The notes beneath the pieces are model-generated. The model saw nothing but the letters and a program-made list of their open reading frames with translations. It did not search any database and had not been told where the DNA came from. A program made the translations under genes and the position numbers. From Mycobacterium parascrofulaceum ATCC BAA-614 (GTDB lineage Bacteria > Actinomycetota > Actinomycetes > Mycobacteriales > Mycobacteriaceae), in NCBI RefSeq assembly GCF_000164135.1, contig NZ_GG770558.1, positions 74,709 to 116,385 of the forward strand: a DNA stretch of 41,677 nt, read 5' to 3'. Below are positions 34,571-41,677 of this stretch, in pieces; positions within the stretch are counted from its first letter, which is position 1; each line of letters begins with the position of its first letter.

Positions 34571-34674
34571 GTGGCGATCGCAAGCGCGGCGTAGCCGGGC
34601 GAGGCGGGTCGCCACCATCGAGTGAGTGGCGATCGCAAGCGCGGCGTAGCCGGGCGAGGCGGGTCGCCACCATC
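34569..34674. repeat. Two tandem copies of the 45-bp repeat between convergent genes
   Basis: Copies at 34571-34615 and 34626-34670; 51 bases (34569-34619 and 34624-34674) are identical, with a period of 55 bp. Each has arms GTGGCGA and TCGCCAC. Read as protein, a copy gives VAIASAA, a stop, then PGEAGRH. The first copy begins at the stop codon of the TB22.2-like gene. With the convergent membrane-protein gene ending at 34683 they may work as terminators for both. Confidence 0.85.
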
Positions 34675-34682
34675 ATCAGGTC

Positions 34683-35072
34683 CTAGACGGGGCCGGCCAA
34701 CGTCTCCATCGCCGCGGCGCCGACCGCCAGCGCCACCTGCGCGACGCAACCCAGCAGCGGGACGAAGAAGGCGGTGCGGCGCCGGGCGAGGCGGCGGATC
34801 GCGACGATCAGGGCTGCGACGAAGACGACGGCGCCACCGCCGATTCCCAGGAACATGGCGCGATCGATCCACGCCGGGTCGCCGCACTTCTGGTAGCCGC
34901 ACGGGTCGGTGCCCATGACGAACAGGCCCAGCAGGCCAATCGTGACCGCGATCAGGAAGGCGTGGACGGCCAGCAGCACCACGGTCGCCGTGCGGTCCAC
35001 CGCCAGGTTGCGCTCGCTCTTTCCGGAGTAAGCGGCGACCGCGGCCTGCACCTCGTCGTCATCGGGGGCCAT
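34683..35072 (-). CDS. Small membrane protein, three predicted helices
   Basis: 129 residues. A charged N-terminus (MAPDDDEVQAAVAAYSGKSERN), then hydrophobic segments at about 29-52, 71-93 and 101-125. A short loop after the first helix has two cysteines (DPCGYQKCGDP), possibly a disulfide outside the membrane. I recognise no family. ATG 35072 lies 18 bp after the PQQ-like lipoprotein gene in the same direction, so the two may be co-transcribed. I do not recall this gene in M. tuberculosis. Confidence 0.7.
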   Translation of the reverse strand: MAPDDDEVQAAVAAYSGKSERNLAVDRTATVVLLAVHAFLIAVTIGLLGLFVMGTDPCGYQKCGDPAWIDRAMFLGIGGGAVVFVAALIVAIRRLARRRTAFFVPLLGCVAQVALAVGAAAMETLAGPV

Positions 35073-35090
35073 GGGGTCAGTATGGCCCGG

Positions 35091-36413
35091 TCACGCCGGG
35101 GCGAAACCGTACACCTGGCCGTCGCTGGTCGCGGCCACCACCCGGCGATCGGCGCCGACCGAGACCCCGACGGGGTAGCCGGTGGCCGCGGGCAGCGGGT
35201 AGCTGCCCTGGGTGTGGCCGGTGCCCGGGTCGAACACCAGCAGCGACATGCCCGGGGCGCCGTTGGCGGCCGTGGTGCTGACGATCGTGTAGCCGACGCC
35301 GGCGCCCGCCAGGCTCGACGACGACAGGGGGGCGACGTCGTCGCGGCGCCACGCCTGGTCCGCGTGGTCGCCCGCGTCCTTGAACGCCACCAGCCGCGTG
35401 TCCGGCCCGCCGCCGGACACGATGAGGCCGGCCGGCGTGACCGCGGGCGGCGTCTGCGCCAGGAACCCCAGCGGCGCCGACCACTTCACCTTCCCGTCGG
35501 CGGCGTGCAGCGCCCACAGCCGTTGGTCGCGGCCGTTGACGTAGACGGTTGACCCGTCGGCGGACAGCACCGGGCTGGCAATGACACCGGCCTGGATCGC
35601 GTCGCTCGTCCACTCCTTGGATAGCAGCGGCGTCTGTCCCGGGTGATACTTCAGCCCGACTAGGCCCGCGGCCGGCGCGCCCGGCTGCCAGACACCGAGC
35701 ACCGCCATCTGGCTGGCCGCCGAAAACGCGGGCGCCGCGGCCACCGGGCAGCCCTGCCGGGCCGGCGCGCAGTCGGCCAGCCCGCGCGTCGCATCCGTGG
35801 GGTCGACGCCCTCCACCAGATCCAACGGGCTGCCCACCACCGCGCCGCGGTGCGACTCGAAGACCAGCACCTGGCCGAGGTGCGTCGCGACGAGCAGTTG
35901 CCCGTGCCCGAGAAACCTCGGGGTCGCGGGCATTCCGATCACCGGCCGCCGCCACCGTGTCCACTGCGTGACCGGGAAGGAGACGAACGCACCCGGCTGC
36001 CCGACATAGACGTTGTCGAAACCGTCGAGCAACGGGCCCGCAAAGCCACCGCCCTGCACCAGGCGGACACACCAGCGTTGCCGGCCGTTGTCGTCGTTCT
36101 CCCACTCCATCAGCGAACACCCCGCCGGGGTTTGCGCGTTGAGGACGAGATAGCCGCGCGCGCTCATCGCCGGCCCCGCCGCCAGGCTCCCCTTGACCGA
36201 GCGCGTCCACCGCAACGCCAGTTGGGTGGCGCCGCCGGTGGCCGTGTAGCTGCTGTTGGCCGCGTCCGCGTACTGGGCGGGCCAGCCGGCCGCGGCCGAC
36301 GCTTCCACCCACGAGTCGGTGTTGCCGCACCCGCCGAGCCCCACGGTGATCCCGGCCGCCAGCAGCGCAGATGACCAACGCCGAAGCCCGCGCGGGAGAT
36401 GTCGGTCAAGCAC
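35091..36413 (-). CDS. Beta-propeller (PQQ/BamB-like) lipoprotein
   Basis: 440 residues from GTG 36413. The signal peptide has a basic start (RGLRRW), a hydrophobic core ALLAAGITVG and lipobox LGGC at Cys29. The mature part contains repeated blade-like units (GPLLDGFDNVYVGQPGAFVSF, SPVLSADGSTVYVNGRDQRLWALHAADGKVKW, AATGYPVGVSVGADRRVVAATSDGQVYGF), typical of PQQ-like propellers. It is probably a scaffold or binding protein on the outer face of the membrane, without evidence for bound PQQ. ATG 36449 in frame would place 12 residues before an otherwise normal signal peptide, so GTG is preferred. Equivalent to M. tuberculosis Rv3035. Confidence 0.82.
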   Translation of the reverse strand: MLDRHLPRGLRRWSSALLAAGITVGLGGCGNTDSWVEASAAAGWPAQYADAANSSYTATGGATQLALRWTRSVKGSLAAGPAMSARGYLVLNAQTPAGCSLMEWENDDNGRQRWCVRLVQGGGFAGPLLDGFDNVYVGQPGAFVSFPVTQWTRWRRPVIGMPATPRFLGHGQLLVATHLGQVLVFESHRGAVVGSPLDLVEGVDPTDATRGLADCAPARQGCPVAAAPAFSAASQMAVLGVWQPGAPAAGLVGLKYHPGQTPLLSKEWTSDAIQAGVIASPVLSADGSTVYVNGRDQRLWALHAADGKVKWSAPLGFLAQTPPAVTPAGLIVSGGGPDTRLVAFKDAGDHADQAWRRDDVAPLSSSSLAGAGVGYTIVSTTAANGAPGMSLLVFDPGTGHTQGSYPLPAATGYPVGVSVGADRRVVAATSDGQVYGFAPA

Positions 36414-36551
36414 CTCGATACCCAGATCCTTCCGCGGGACGATCGGCATGGGCGGCCGGTGAGTACAGGTGAGGGTAACCCGTGGCGGCCCGGCCGCAGC
36501 GGATTGCCCGCGGTTCTCGGTGCACGATCGCGCGCGCTAGGCTGTCCGGCC

Positions 36552-37289
36552 ATGACGAGCATGTGGGGCGCGCCGGTCCATCGCCGCTGGCGTGGATCGA
36601 ACTTGCGGGACCCGCGCCAGGCCAAATTCCTCACGCTGGACTCGCTGAAGTGGGTGCTGCGCAACCGCGCCTACACGCCCTGGTACCTGGTGCGGTACTG
36701 GCGGTTGCTGAAATTCAAGCTCGCCAACCCGCACATCATCACGCGCGGCATGGTCTTCCTCGGCAAGGACGTGGAGATCCATGCGACGCCCGAACTGGCG
36801 CAGCTGGAGATCGGCCGGTGGGTGCACATCGGCGACAAGAACACCATCCGCGCGCACGAGGGCTCGCTGCGGTTCGGCGACAAGGTGGTGCTCGGCCGCG
36901 ACAACGTCATCAACGCCTATCTGGACATCGAGCTCGGCGATTCGGTCCTGATGGCCGACTGGTGCTACGTGTGCGATTTCGACCACCGCATGGACAACAT
37001 CGACCTACCGATCAAGGACCAGGGCATCGTGAAGTCGCCGGTGCGGATCGGGCCCGACACCTGGGTGGGGGTGAAGGTGACGGTGCTGCGCGGCACGGCC
37101 GTCGGCCGCGGCTGCGTGCTGGGGTCGCACGCGGTGGTGCGCGGCGTGGTCCCCGACTACTCGATCGCGGTCGGTGCGCCGGCCAAGGTGGTCAAGAACC
37201 GCCAGCTTGCCTGGGAGAGCACGGCCGCCCAGCGCGCGGAACTGGCCGCCGCGCTGGCCGACATCGAACGCAAGAAGGCCGCCCGCTAG
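36552..37289 (+). CDS. Hexapeptide-repeat acyl/acetyltransferase
   Basis: 245 residues. After about 60 N-terminal residues rich in basic and aromatic residues (WVLRNRAYTPWYLVRYWRLLKFKL), the protein becomes a left-handed parallel beta-helix with hexapeptide repeats: VHIGDKNTIRAHEG, VVLGRDNVIN, VRIGPDTWVGVKVTVLRGTAVGRGCVLGSHAVVRG. The end, SIAVGAPAKVV, is typical of the NodL/LacA type. It transfers an acetyl or similar group, likely to a sugar or cell-wall precursor. Equivalent to M. tuberculosis Rv3034c. The start chosen is ATG 36552; the frame is open further upstream to 36399, overlapping the divergent gene. Confidence 0.85.
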   Translation: MTSMWGAPVHRRWRGSNLRDPRQAKFLTLDSLKWVLRNRAYTPWYLVRYWRLLKFKLANPHIITRGMVFLGKDVEIHATPELAQLEIGRWVHIGDKNTIRAHEGSLRFGDKVVLGRDNVINAYLDIELGDSVLMADWCYVCDFDHRMDNIDLPIKDQGIVKSPVRIGPDTWVGVKVTVLRGTAVGRGCVLGSHAVVRGVVPDYSIAVGAPAKVVKNRQLAWESTAAQRAELAAALADIERKKAAR

Positions 37290-37308
37290 GCTCACCGCTA
37301 GGTCTATG

Positions 37309-37353
37309 GCGGTGACCCGCAGCGCCCGGCTTCGCCGCGCTTGCGATCACCGC
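37309..37353. repeat. 45-bp repeat with compensatory changes in its arms
   Basis: Arms GCGGTGA (37309-37315) and TCACCGC (37347-37353). Against the GTGGCGA/TCGCCAC arms of the other copies, two positions differ in each arm, and both differences keep the base pairs. The interior (CGCCCGGCTTCGCCGCGCTTGCGA) is the same family. It fills the 63-bp gap between the convergent acetyltransferase and DUF4333 genes. Confidence 0.8.
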
Positions 37354-37904
37354 TAGCTCGGCGGTTCGGCGTGGTCGTCGACCTTGAAGTCGAATTTGAC
37401 GTCGCCCGCGTCGACGTTGGTCACCGTCACCGCGATGCCATATTTGTCGCTGCCGTCCACGAGCTGGCAGCGCAGCGTCGCGCCCCGAACGCCCTTCAGG
37501 TTGTCGGGGCACGTCACCGCGTCCGGCCGCCGGCCCACCTGTTGCGCCAGCTTGTTACTGATGATCCTGGCGACCTGGTCCTTGTCGACCGTCTCCACCA
37601 TGTCGAACTTGACGTCCTTTCCGTCGACGCTGGTCACGGTCACGTTGACATTGAAAGTCTGGTTCTTGACCTTCATCTCGCAATTGAGTTGCGCCCCAAC
37701 CTTGGCGGGCAGGTCGTTCGGGCAGTTCACCGAGTCGGGCTTGTTGCCCGCGGCGTCGGTCATCGTCGAGGTGATCTGACCGGCGACATCGCTCTTGCTG
37801 ACCGTGTGCGACGAGCCGACGGAACACGAACAGGCGGTGACGCCGGCGAGCAATCCCGCGGCGGCGCCGGAGACCAGCAACGTCCGAGCGATGAAGGGTG
37901 TCAT
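37353..37904 (-). CDS. Lipoprotein with two DUF4333 domains
   Basis: 183 residues. Signal peptide with lipobox VTAC (Cys25). Two copies of a roughly 75-residue DUF4333-like domain follow: residues about 35-105 with NCPNDLPAKVGAQLNCEMKV, and about 108-180 with TCPDNLKGVRGATLRCQLVDG. Each copy has a Cys pair that should form a disulfide. It is exported and membrane-anchored, function unknown. Equivalent to M. tuberculosis Rv3033. GGGAGG stands 5 nt before ATG 37904. Its stop codon overlaps the end of the repeat at 37309-37353. Confidence 0.82.
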   Translation of the reverse strand: MTPFIARTLLVSGAAAGLLAGVTACSCSVGSSHTVSKSDVAGQITSTMTDAAGNKPDSVNCPNDLPAKVGAQLNCEMKVKNQTFNVNVTVTSVDGKDVKFDMVETVDKDQVARIISNKLAQQVGRRPDAVTCPDNLKGVRGATLRCQLVDGSDKYGIAVTVTNVDAGDVKFDFKVDDHAEPPS

Positions 37905-37934
37905 GGGGGCCTCCCGAGCGGCTTGACAACTGTG

Positions 37935-37978
37935 AATCGGCTGATAATCGCATCCCAAACAGTCCCGGGCAGCCGATT
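37935..37978. repeat. 9-bp inverted repeat upstream of the DUF4333 lipoprotein
   Basis: AATCGGCTG (37935-37943) and CAGCCGATT (37970-37978) are perfect reverse complements 26 bp apart, between phr (ends 38035) and the lipoprotein start (37904), both on the minus strand. It could be the phr terminator or an operator. Confidence 0.4.
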
Positions 37979-38034
37979 GAGCAAACATTCACGCACCCGA
38001 CAATTCGTTGCTGTGCGAGGCGCGTTCGGCGCCG

Positions 38035-39366
38035 TCAGATGCTCTGGTAACGCCGCAGGGCCTCGGCGCGCTCGGCGCCGTGGTCGACGATCGGGGCCGG
38101 GTAGCCGGCCGGGCGTTCGCCCTTGCGCAGGTGCGCATCGTCGACGGAGCGCAGTTCGGGCACCCACCGCCGGATGTAATCCCCGGACGGGTCGAACTTC
38201 GCGGCCTGGCTGGTCGGGTTGAACACCCGGAAGTACGGCGCGGCGTCGGTGCCGCAGCCGGCGCACCACTGCCACCCGTGCTGGTTGTTTGCCATGTCCC
38301 CGTCGACGAGCTGGTCCAGGAACCACTCGGCGCCCCACTGCCAGGGCAGGTGCAGGTCCTTGACCAAGAACGACGCGACGATCATCCGCACCCGGTTGTG
38401 CACGAAGCCGGTCTCGCGCAGCTGACGCATGCCGGCGTCCACCAGCGGGAAGCCGGTCTCGCCGGCCTTCCACGACTCGAAGCGGCGTTTGGCTTCGGCG
38501 CCGGTGTCGGTGCGGATGCCGTCGAACTGGTGGTTCCAATTGCGCCAGGCGCTGGCCGGCCAGTGATGCAGCACGTCGGCGTAGAAATCGCGAAATGCCA
38601 ACTCGCGCAGGTACGCCTGCGCCCCGGGCTCGCGGAGGTCGAGGTCGGCGACCATCGTCCGGGGATGGATGCTGCCGAACTTCAGGTGGGCCGACATGCG
38701 GCTGGTGGCCTCGAGGTCGGGCCGGTCGCGGTCCGCGGCGTAACGCTCCAGCCCGTCGTTGACGAACGCCTCCCACTCGAACAGCGCGGCCCGCTCGCCG
38801 GCGGCGAGGTCAAGGGTGGCACCGGGATCGGGAATGTCGCACTGTGGGATCGCGACTTGGTCCGGATCGATCCAGTGCGCCGACTCGGCACCCGATTTCG
38901 CCGGCGACCGCCAGCCCACCTCGCGCCATTTCCGCAGGAACGGGGTGAACACCTGGTAGGGGGTGCCGTCCTGCTTGGTGACCCGACCGGGCGACACGAG
39001 ATAGGGCGAGCCCGTCGCGACCAGCGGTACCGAGCCCAGAGCGGCGCGGACCCGGTCGTCGCGGCGCCGCCCGAACGGCGCGAAGTCGGTCGATACATGC
39101 ACCGACGAGGCGCCGATCTCCTTGACAATGCGGGGAATCCGCTCGTGGGGCAGCCCGCGGGTCACCAGCAGCCGGCCGTCCAGGTCGCTGCGCAGCCGGC
39201 GCAGCGCGTCACCCAGGTATTGCAGGCGACGCTCGCCCGAGGACGCCTCCAACCGCGGGTCCAAGACAAAGCACGCGAGCACCTGTTCGTTTTGGGCCGC
39301 GGCGACAAGGGCCGGATGATCCCGCAGCCGAAGGTCGCGACGCAGCCAGAGCAATGCGAAATTCAT
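38035..39366 (-). CDS. phr: Deoxyribodipyrimidine photolyase
   Basis: 443 residues. The N-terminal Rossmann antenna domain starts ALLWLRRDLRLRDHPALVAAA. The C-terminal FAD domain has RTMVADLD, REFLAFRDFYADVLHHWP-like sequence (LRELAFRDFYADVLHHWPAS), GFPLVDAGMRQLRETGFVHNRVRMIVASFLVKDL and DGDMANNQHGWQWCAGCGTDAAPYFRVFNP, the core class I CPD photolyase signature. It repairs UV-made cyclobutane pyrimidine dimers using light. I recall no photolyase in M. tuberculosis, so this points to an environmental mycobacterium. Last gene of the MMPL - tspO - phr operon, 8 bp after tspO; ATG 39366. Confidence 0.95.
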   Translation of the reverse strand: MNFALLWLRRDLRLRDHPALVAAAQNEQVLACFVLDPRLEASSGERRLQYLGDALRRLRSDLDGRLLVTRGLPHERIPRIVKEIGASSVHVSTDFAPFGRRRDDRVRAALGSVPLVATGSPYLVSPGRVTKQDGTPYQVFTPFLRKWREVGWRSPAKSGAESAHWIDPDQVAIPQCDIPDPGATLDLAAGERAALFEWEAFVNDGLERYAADRDRPDLEATSRMSAHLKFGSIHPRTMVADLDLREPGAQAYLRELAFRDFYADVLHHWPASAWRNWNHQFDGIRTDTGAEAKRRFESWKAGETGFPLVDAGMRQLRETGFVHNRVRMIVASFLVKDLHLPWQWGAEWFLDQLVDGDMANNQHGWQWCAGCGTDAAPYFRVFNPTSQAAKFDPSGDYIRRWVPELRSVDDAHLRKGERPAGYPAPIVDHGAERAEALRRYQSI

Positions 39367-39374
39367 GGGCTCTC

Positions 39375-39854
39375 TCAGCGGTTGAGCCGCCAGACGTGGG
39401 TGGCCAGGACGGTGGCGAACGAGCACCACAGCGGGTACGCCGACAGCGCCAGCCCGGCCCGTGGGTCGGCTTGCCCGGCCCGCCGCGCCAGGTCGGCGCT
39501 GCTGGCCGTCAGCACGGCGGCACCGGCCGCCGACGCCCCGAGCTTGTGGAAACGAAAGAACAGCCAGCTCCATGCCGCGTTGAGCACCAGGTTTACGCCG
39601 AGGGCCGCGGCGTAGCGGCGCGCCTGGTCGTGTTGTCCCGCGGCCCGGAATCGGTCGATCGCCACCGCGGACGTGACCGCGATGTCGCCGTAGAGCGTGG
39701 TCCATGCCGCCGGGAAGGCGGCGTTGGGTGGCTGGTACGGCGGCTTGCGCAGCCGCGCGTACCAGGTGGGAATGGCCTTGGCGTTGGCGATGCTTCCGGT
39801 TCCGCCGGCGACGGCGACGGCCAGGCTCGTGGCGGCCAGGATCGACTTGTTCAC
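39375..39854 (-). CDS. tspO: TspO/MBR-family membrane protein
   Basis: 159 residues, five hydrophobic segments. The family signature is clear: PTWYARLRKPPYQPPNAAFPAAWTTLYGDIAV near the N-terminus and LVLNAAWSWLFFRFHKLG in the middle. TspO proteins bind porphyrins and related compounds in the membrane and are tied to oxidative and light stress. GTG 39854 has CGGAG about 7 nt upstream and overlaps the MMPL stop by 4 bp (GTGA). In several actinobacteria tspO-like and photolyase genes lie together in light-induced clusters. Confidence 0.9.
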   Translation of the reverse strand: MNKSILAATSLAVAVAGGTGSIANAKAIPTWYARLRKPPYQPPNAAFPAAWTTLYGDIAVTSAVAIDRFRAAGQHDQARRYAAALGVNLVLNAAWSWLFFRFHKLGASAAGAAVLTASSADLARRAGQADPRAGLALSAYPLWCSFATVLATHVWRLNR

Positions 39855-41677
39855 GGGATGCTCCGTTCTTGTTGACGTTCTGCTTGCCCTGCAACGGCTT
39901 TCGCGTGCTGCGGCGCGGTGGGCCACCAGATGCGGTCGCCGATGAGGGCGAACAACGCGGGGATGACCAGTGTGCGGACCACGAAGGTGTCCAGCAGGAT
40001 GCCGAGGCCGACGATGGTTCCCAGCTGGGTGAGCACGATCAACGGCAGGACGCCGAGCACGCAGAAGACGGCGGCCAAAACGATTCCCGCACTGGTGATC
40101 ACGCCGCCGGTGGCCGACACCGCCGCGACCATCCCCGCGCGCGCGCCGCGCCGCGCGGCCTCCTCGCGGGCCCGGGTGACCAGAAAGATGGTGTAGTCCA
40201 CGCCGAGGGCGGCCAGGAACAGGAACGCGAACAGCGGCGTGCTGTTGTCCAGCGCCGGGAACCCGAAGACGTGGCTGCTGGCCAAGCCGCCCATGCCGAG
40301 GGCGGCAAGCGCCCCGAGGATCGTGGCCGCCAGCAGCGTGGGCGGGGCAAGCGCGGATCGCAGCAGGGCATAGAGGACGGCGAGGATGACCGCCAGAATC
40401 GCCGGGATCAGCAGATGCCGGTCGTGGGTGGCCGCGTCGCGGACGTCGAGCGCCTGCGCATCGGCCCCACCCACCAGCGCCGCGGGACTGACCGACTTCG
40501 TCGTATCACGCAGTGCCGCGATGATTTTGAATGCGCGGTCGGAGGACGGTGGCGCATCGATCACCACCGACCACTTCGTCAACCCGGACGCGGAGCGGGC
40601 GGAGTCGGTCGCCGACACCACGCCCGGTGTGGCCCTGATGACCTCCGGCACCCGCGAGAGGCTGGGGGCGATGACCAGCGTCGGGTTGGTCAGCCCGGCC
40701 GGAAAATGTTTGGCCACAACGTCGTAACCGGTCACCGAGTCCGCGCGGACCCGGAACTGCTCGGTCTGCGACAAGCCGATGCGCGTGCCCAGCAGGCCGG
40801 TCGCCAGCGCCGCCAGGCCGGCGACCGCCACCACCGCAACCAGCGCGGGGCGCCGGTTCACCCAGTCCCCGACGCGGTGCCAGGCGCCGCTGTCCACACC
40901 GTCGGCGTCCTCGGGGCGGGGGATGAACGGCCAGAACAATCGCCGGCCGCACAGCGCGAGCAGCGGCGGCAGAATCACCAGGGCCGACGCCGCCGCGACC
41001 ACCAGCCCGCAGGCCGCCAGCGCGCCCAGGCTGCGCGTGCTCGGTGTGGCGGCGAACAGCAGGGTGAGCAATGCCAGCACCACGGTGGCGTTGCTGGCGA
41101 CGATCGCCGGCCCGGCCATCCGCACCGCGCGGCGCAGCGCGTCCCGGTGCTGGTCATGGCGCCGAAGTTCTTGCCGATAGCGGGAGATCAGCAGCAGCGC
41201 GTAGTTGGTGCCCGCGCCGAAGACCAGCACGCTGGTGATCCCCGACGTCGCCCCGTCGAAGCTGAGCCCGGTCAGCGACGCCACGGCCGTCCCCACCGCC
41301 GCCGCGACCCGGTCGGCGAAGCCGACGACCAGCAGCGGCACCAGCCACAGCACCGGGGAACGGTAGGTGGCGATCAGCAGCAGCGCCACCACCGATGCCG
41401 TCACCGCGAGCAGGGTGACGTTCGCGTTGGTGAACGCGCCGGCGATGTCGGCGCCGAACGCCGGACCCCCGGTGACGTGGGCCTGCAGCTCGGTGGGCAG
41501 CCCGGTGTGCGCCGCCTTGCGCAGGTTTCCGACGACGTCGCTCAACGCGAGTCCGGACAGGTCGGCGCTGACGGGCACCACCCCGATGACGGCCCTGCCG
41601 TCGCCCGAGACTTGCGGAGGGGCGGAACCCGTCGCGCCGGCCGGCGGTGCGGCGGCCTGCGCGCGGTCGCGGGCCGC
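39851..41677 (-). CDS. MMPL/RND-family transporter, C-terminal part (runs off window)
   Basis: 608 codons in the window, open at the edge, so the N-terminus is missing. Two RND-like halves are visible. One has helices around VTASVVALLLIATYRSPVLW, GAGTNYALLLISRYRQEL and PLLALCGRRLFWPFIPR; the other has LAALGVDYTIFLVTRAREE and VVRTLVIPALFALIGDRIWWP. In MMPL proteins a buried Asp-Tyr pair in each half carries the proton relay. The second half has Asp-Tyr (VDY), but the first shows Asn-Tyr (TNY). It exports lipids or other hydrophobic compounds by proton antiport. First known gene of the operon with tspO and phr. Confidence 0.88.
   Translation of the reverse strand, partial: AARDRAQAAAPPAGATGSAPPQVSGDGRAVIGVVPVSADLSGLALSDVVGNLRKAAHTGLPTELQAHVTGGPAFGADIAGAFTNANVTLLAVTASVVALLLIATYRSPVLWLVPLLVVGFADRVAAAVGTAVASLTGLSFDGATSGITSVLVFGAGTNYALLLISRYRQELRRHDQHRDALRRAVRMAGPAIVASNATVVLALLTLLFAATPSTRSLGALAACGLVVAAASALVILPPLLALCGRRLFWPFIPRPEDADGVDSGAWHRVGDWVNRRPALVAVVAVAGLAALATGLLGTRIGLSQTEQFRVRADSVTGYDVVAKHFPAGLTNPTLVIAPSLSRVPEVIRATPGVVSATDSARSASGLTKWSVVIDAPPSSDRAFKIIAALRDTTKSVSPAALVGGADAQALDVRDAATHDRHLLIPAILAVILAVLYALLRSALAPPTLLAATILGALAALGMGGLASSHVFGFPALDNSTPLFAFLFLAALGVDYTIFLVTRAREEAARRGARAGMVAAVSATGGVITSAGIVLAAVFCVLGVLPLIVLTQLGTIVGLGILLDTFVVRTLVIPALFALIGDRIWWPTAPQHAKAVAGQAERQQERSIP

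Overview
The window is high-GC actinobacterial DNA with dense, mostly intact genes, frequent GTG/TTG starts and no tRNA, rRNA, insertion sequence, phage or CRISPR. The gene order ligB - fadE22 - double GntR - cyp136 - TetR - SDR - dinB2 - TetR - FMN reductase - nrdHIE - TetR - monooxygenase - nrdF2 - adhC - fecB - ctaD - serB2 - ABC - Nudix - echA17 - methyltransferases - TB22.2-like - Rv3035/3034c/3033-like is, from memory, the inverted equivalent of the M. tuberculosis Rv3062 to Rv3033 region. It carries extra genes that I do not recall from that species: an SDR, a DUF35/thiolase pair, an anti-sigma-like sensor, a tiny lipoprotein, an orphan LeuA regulatory domain, an Mrr-like nuclease, and a photolyase/TspO/MMPL operon. 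A slow-growing non-tuberculous Mycobacterium, for example of the avium complex or a relative, fits best.

Layout. 1-6753: start of DNA ligase LigB, then an acyl-CoA catabolic group (SDR, fused two-domain acyl-CoA dehydrogenase, DUF35 Zn-ribbon/OB protein, thiolase-like protein) beside a double FadR-type regulator. 6777-8980: a stress/sensing island with a MEDS-HATPase protein, a glycine-rich lipoprotein behind a textbook SigF-type promoter, and a LeuA regulatory domain without a catalytic domain behind a leucine-leader RNA switch. 8987-14488: cyp136 with a divergent EthR-like TetR and SDR, then dinB2 with a TetR and a divergent FMN reductase. 14656-22490: the class Ib ribonucleotide reductase genes in two NrdR-box-controlled units, nrdHIE and nrdF2, separated by TetR, Baeyer-Villiger-type monooxygenase, TetR and SRPBCC genes. 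22500-29150: Mrr-like nuclease, DUF3349 protein, adhC, fecB, ctaD, serB2. 29202-33816: a tightly overlapping operon of ABC ATPase, Nudix, enoyl-CoA hydratase and two methyltransferases. 33887-37904: envelope and secreted proteins and an acetyltransferase. 38035-41677: MMPL - tspO - phr operon.

Most notable. (1) Positions 8232-8395 hold a promoter, a probably leaderless 16-codon leader peptide with Leu-Leu codons, a 13-bp hairpin enclosed by a 6-bp helix, and a TCGGTC segment that can pair either with the hairpin loop (pseudoknot) or with the Shine-Dalgarno region of an orphan LeuA regulatory-domain gene. This looks like a translational attenuator of the actinobacterial LEU-element type, driving a gene that is not leuA. 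(2) A 45-bp repeat occurs four times. Three copies lie between convergent genes, one copy has paired compensatory substitutions in its terminal arms, and one copy is embedded in frame in the 5' end of nrdI. (3) nrdH and nrdF2 share two NrdR-like boxes with identical 32-bp spacing. (4) A second hairpin family acts as likely bidirectional terminators. (5) Several TetR operators can be read directly, including two copies of the same 12-mer, in opposite orientation, between cyp136 and its TetR.
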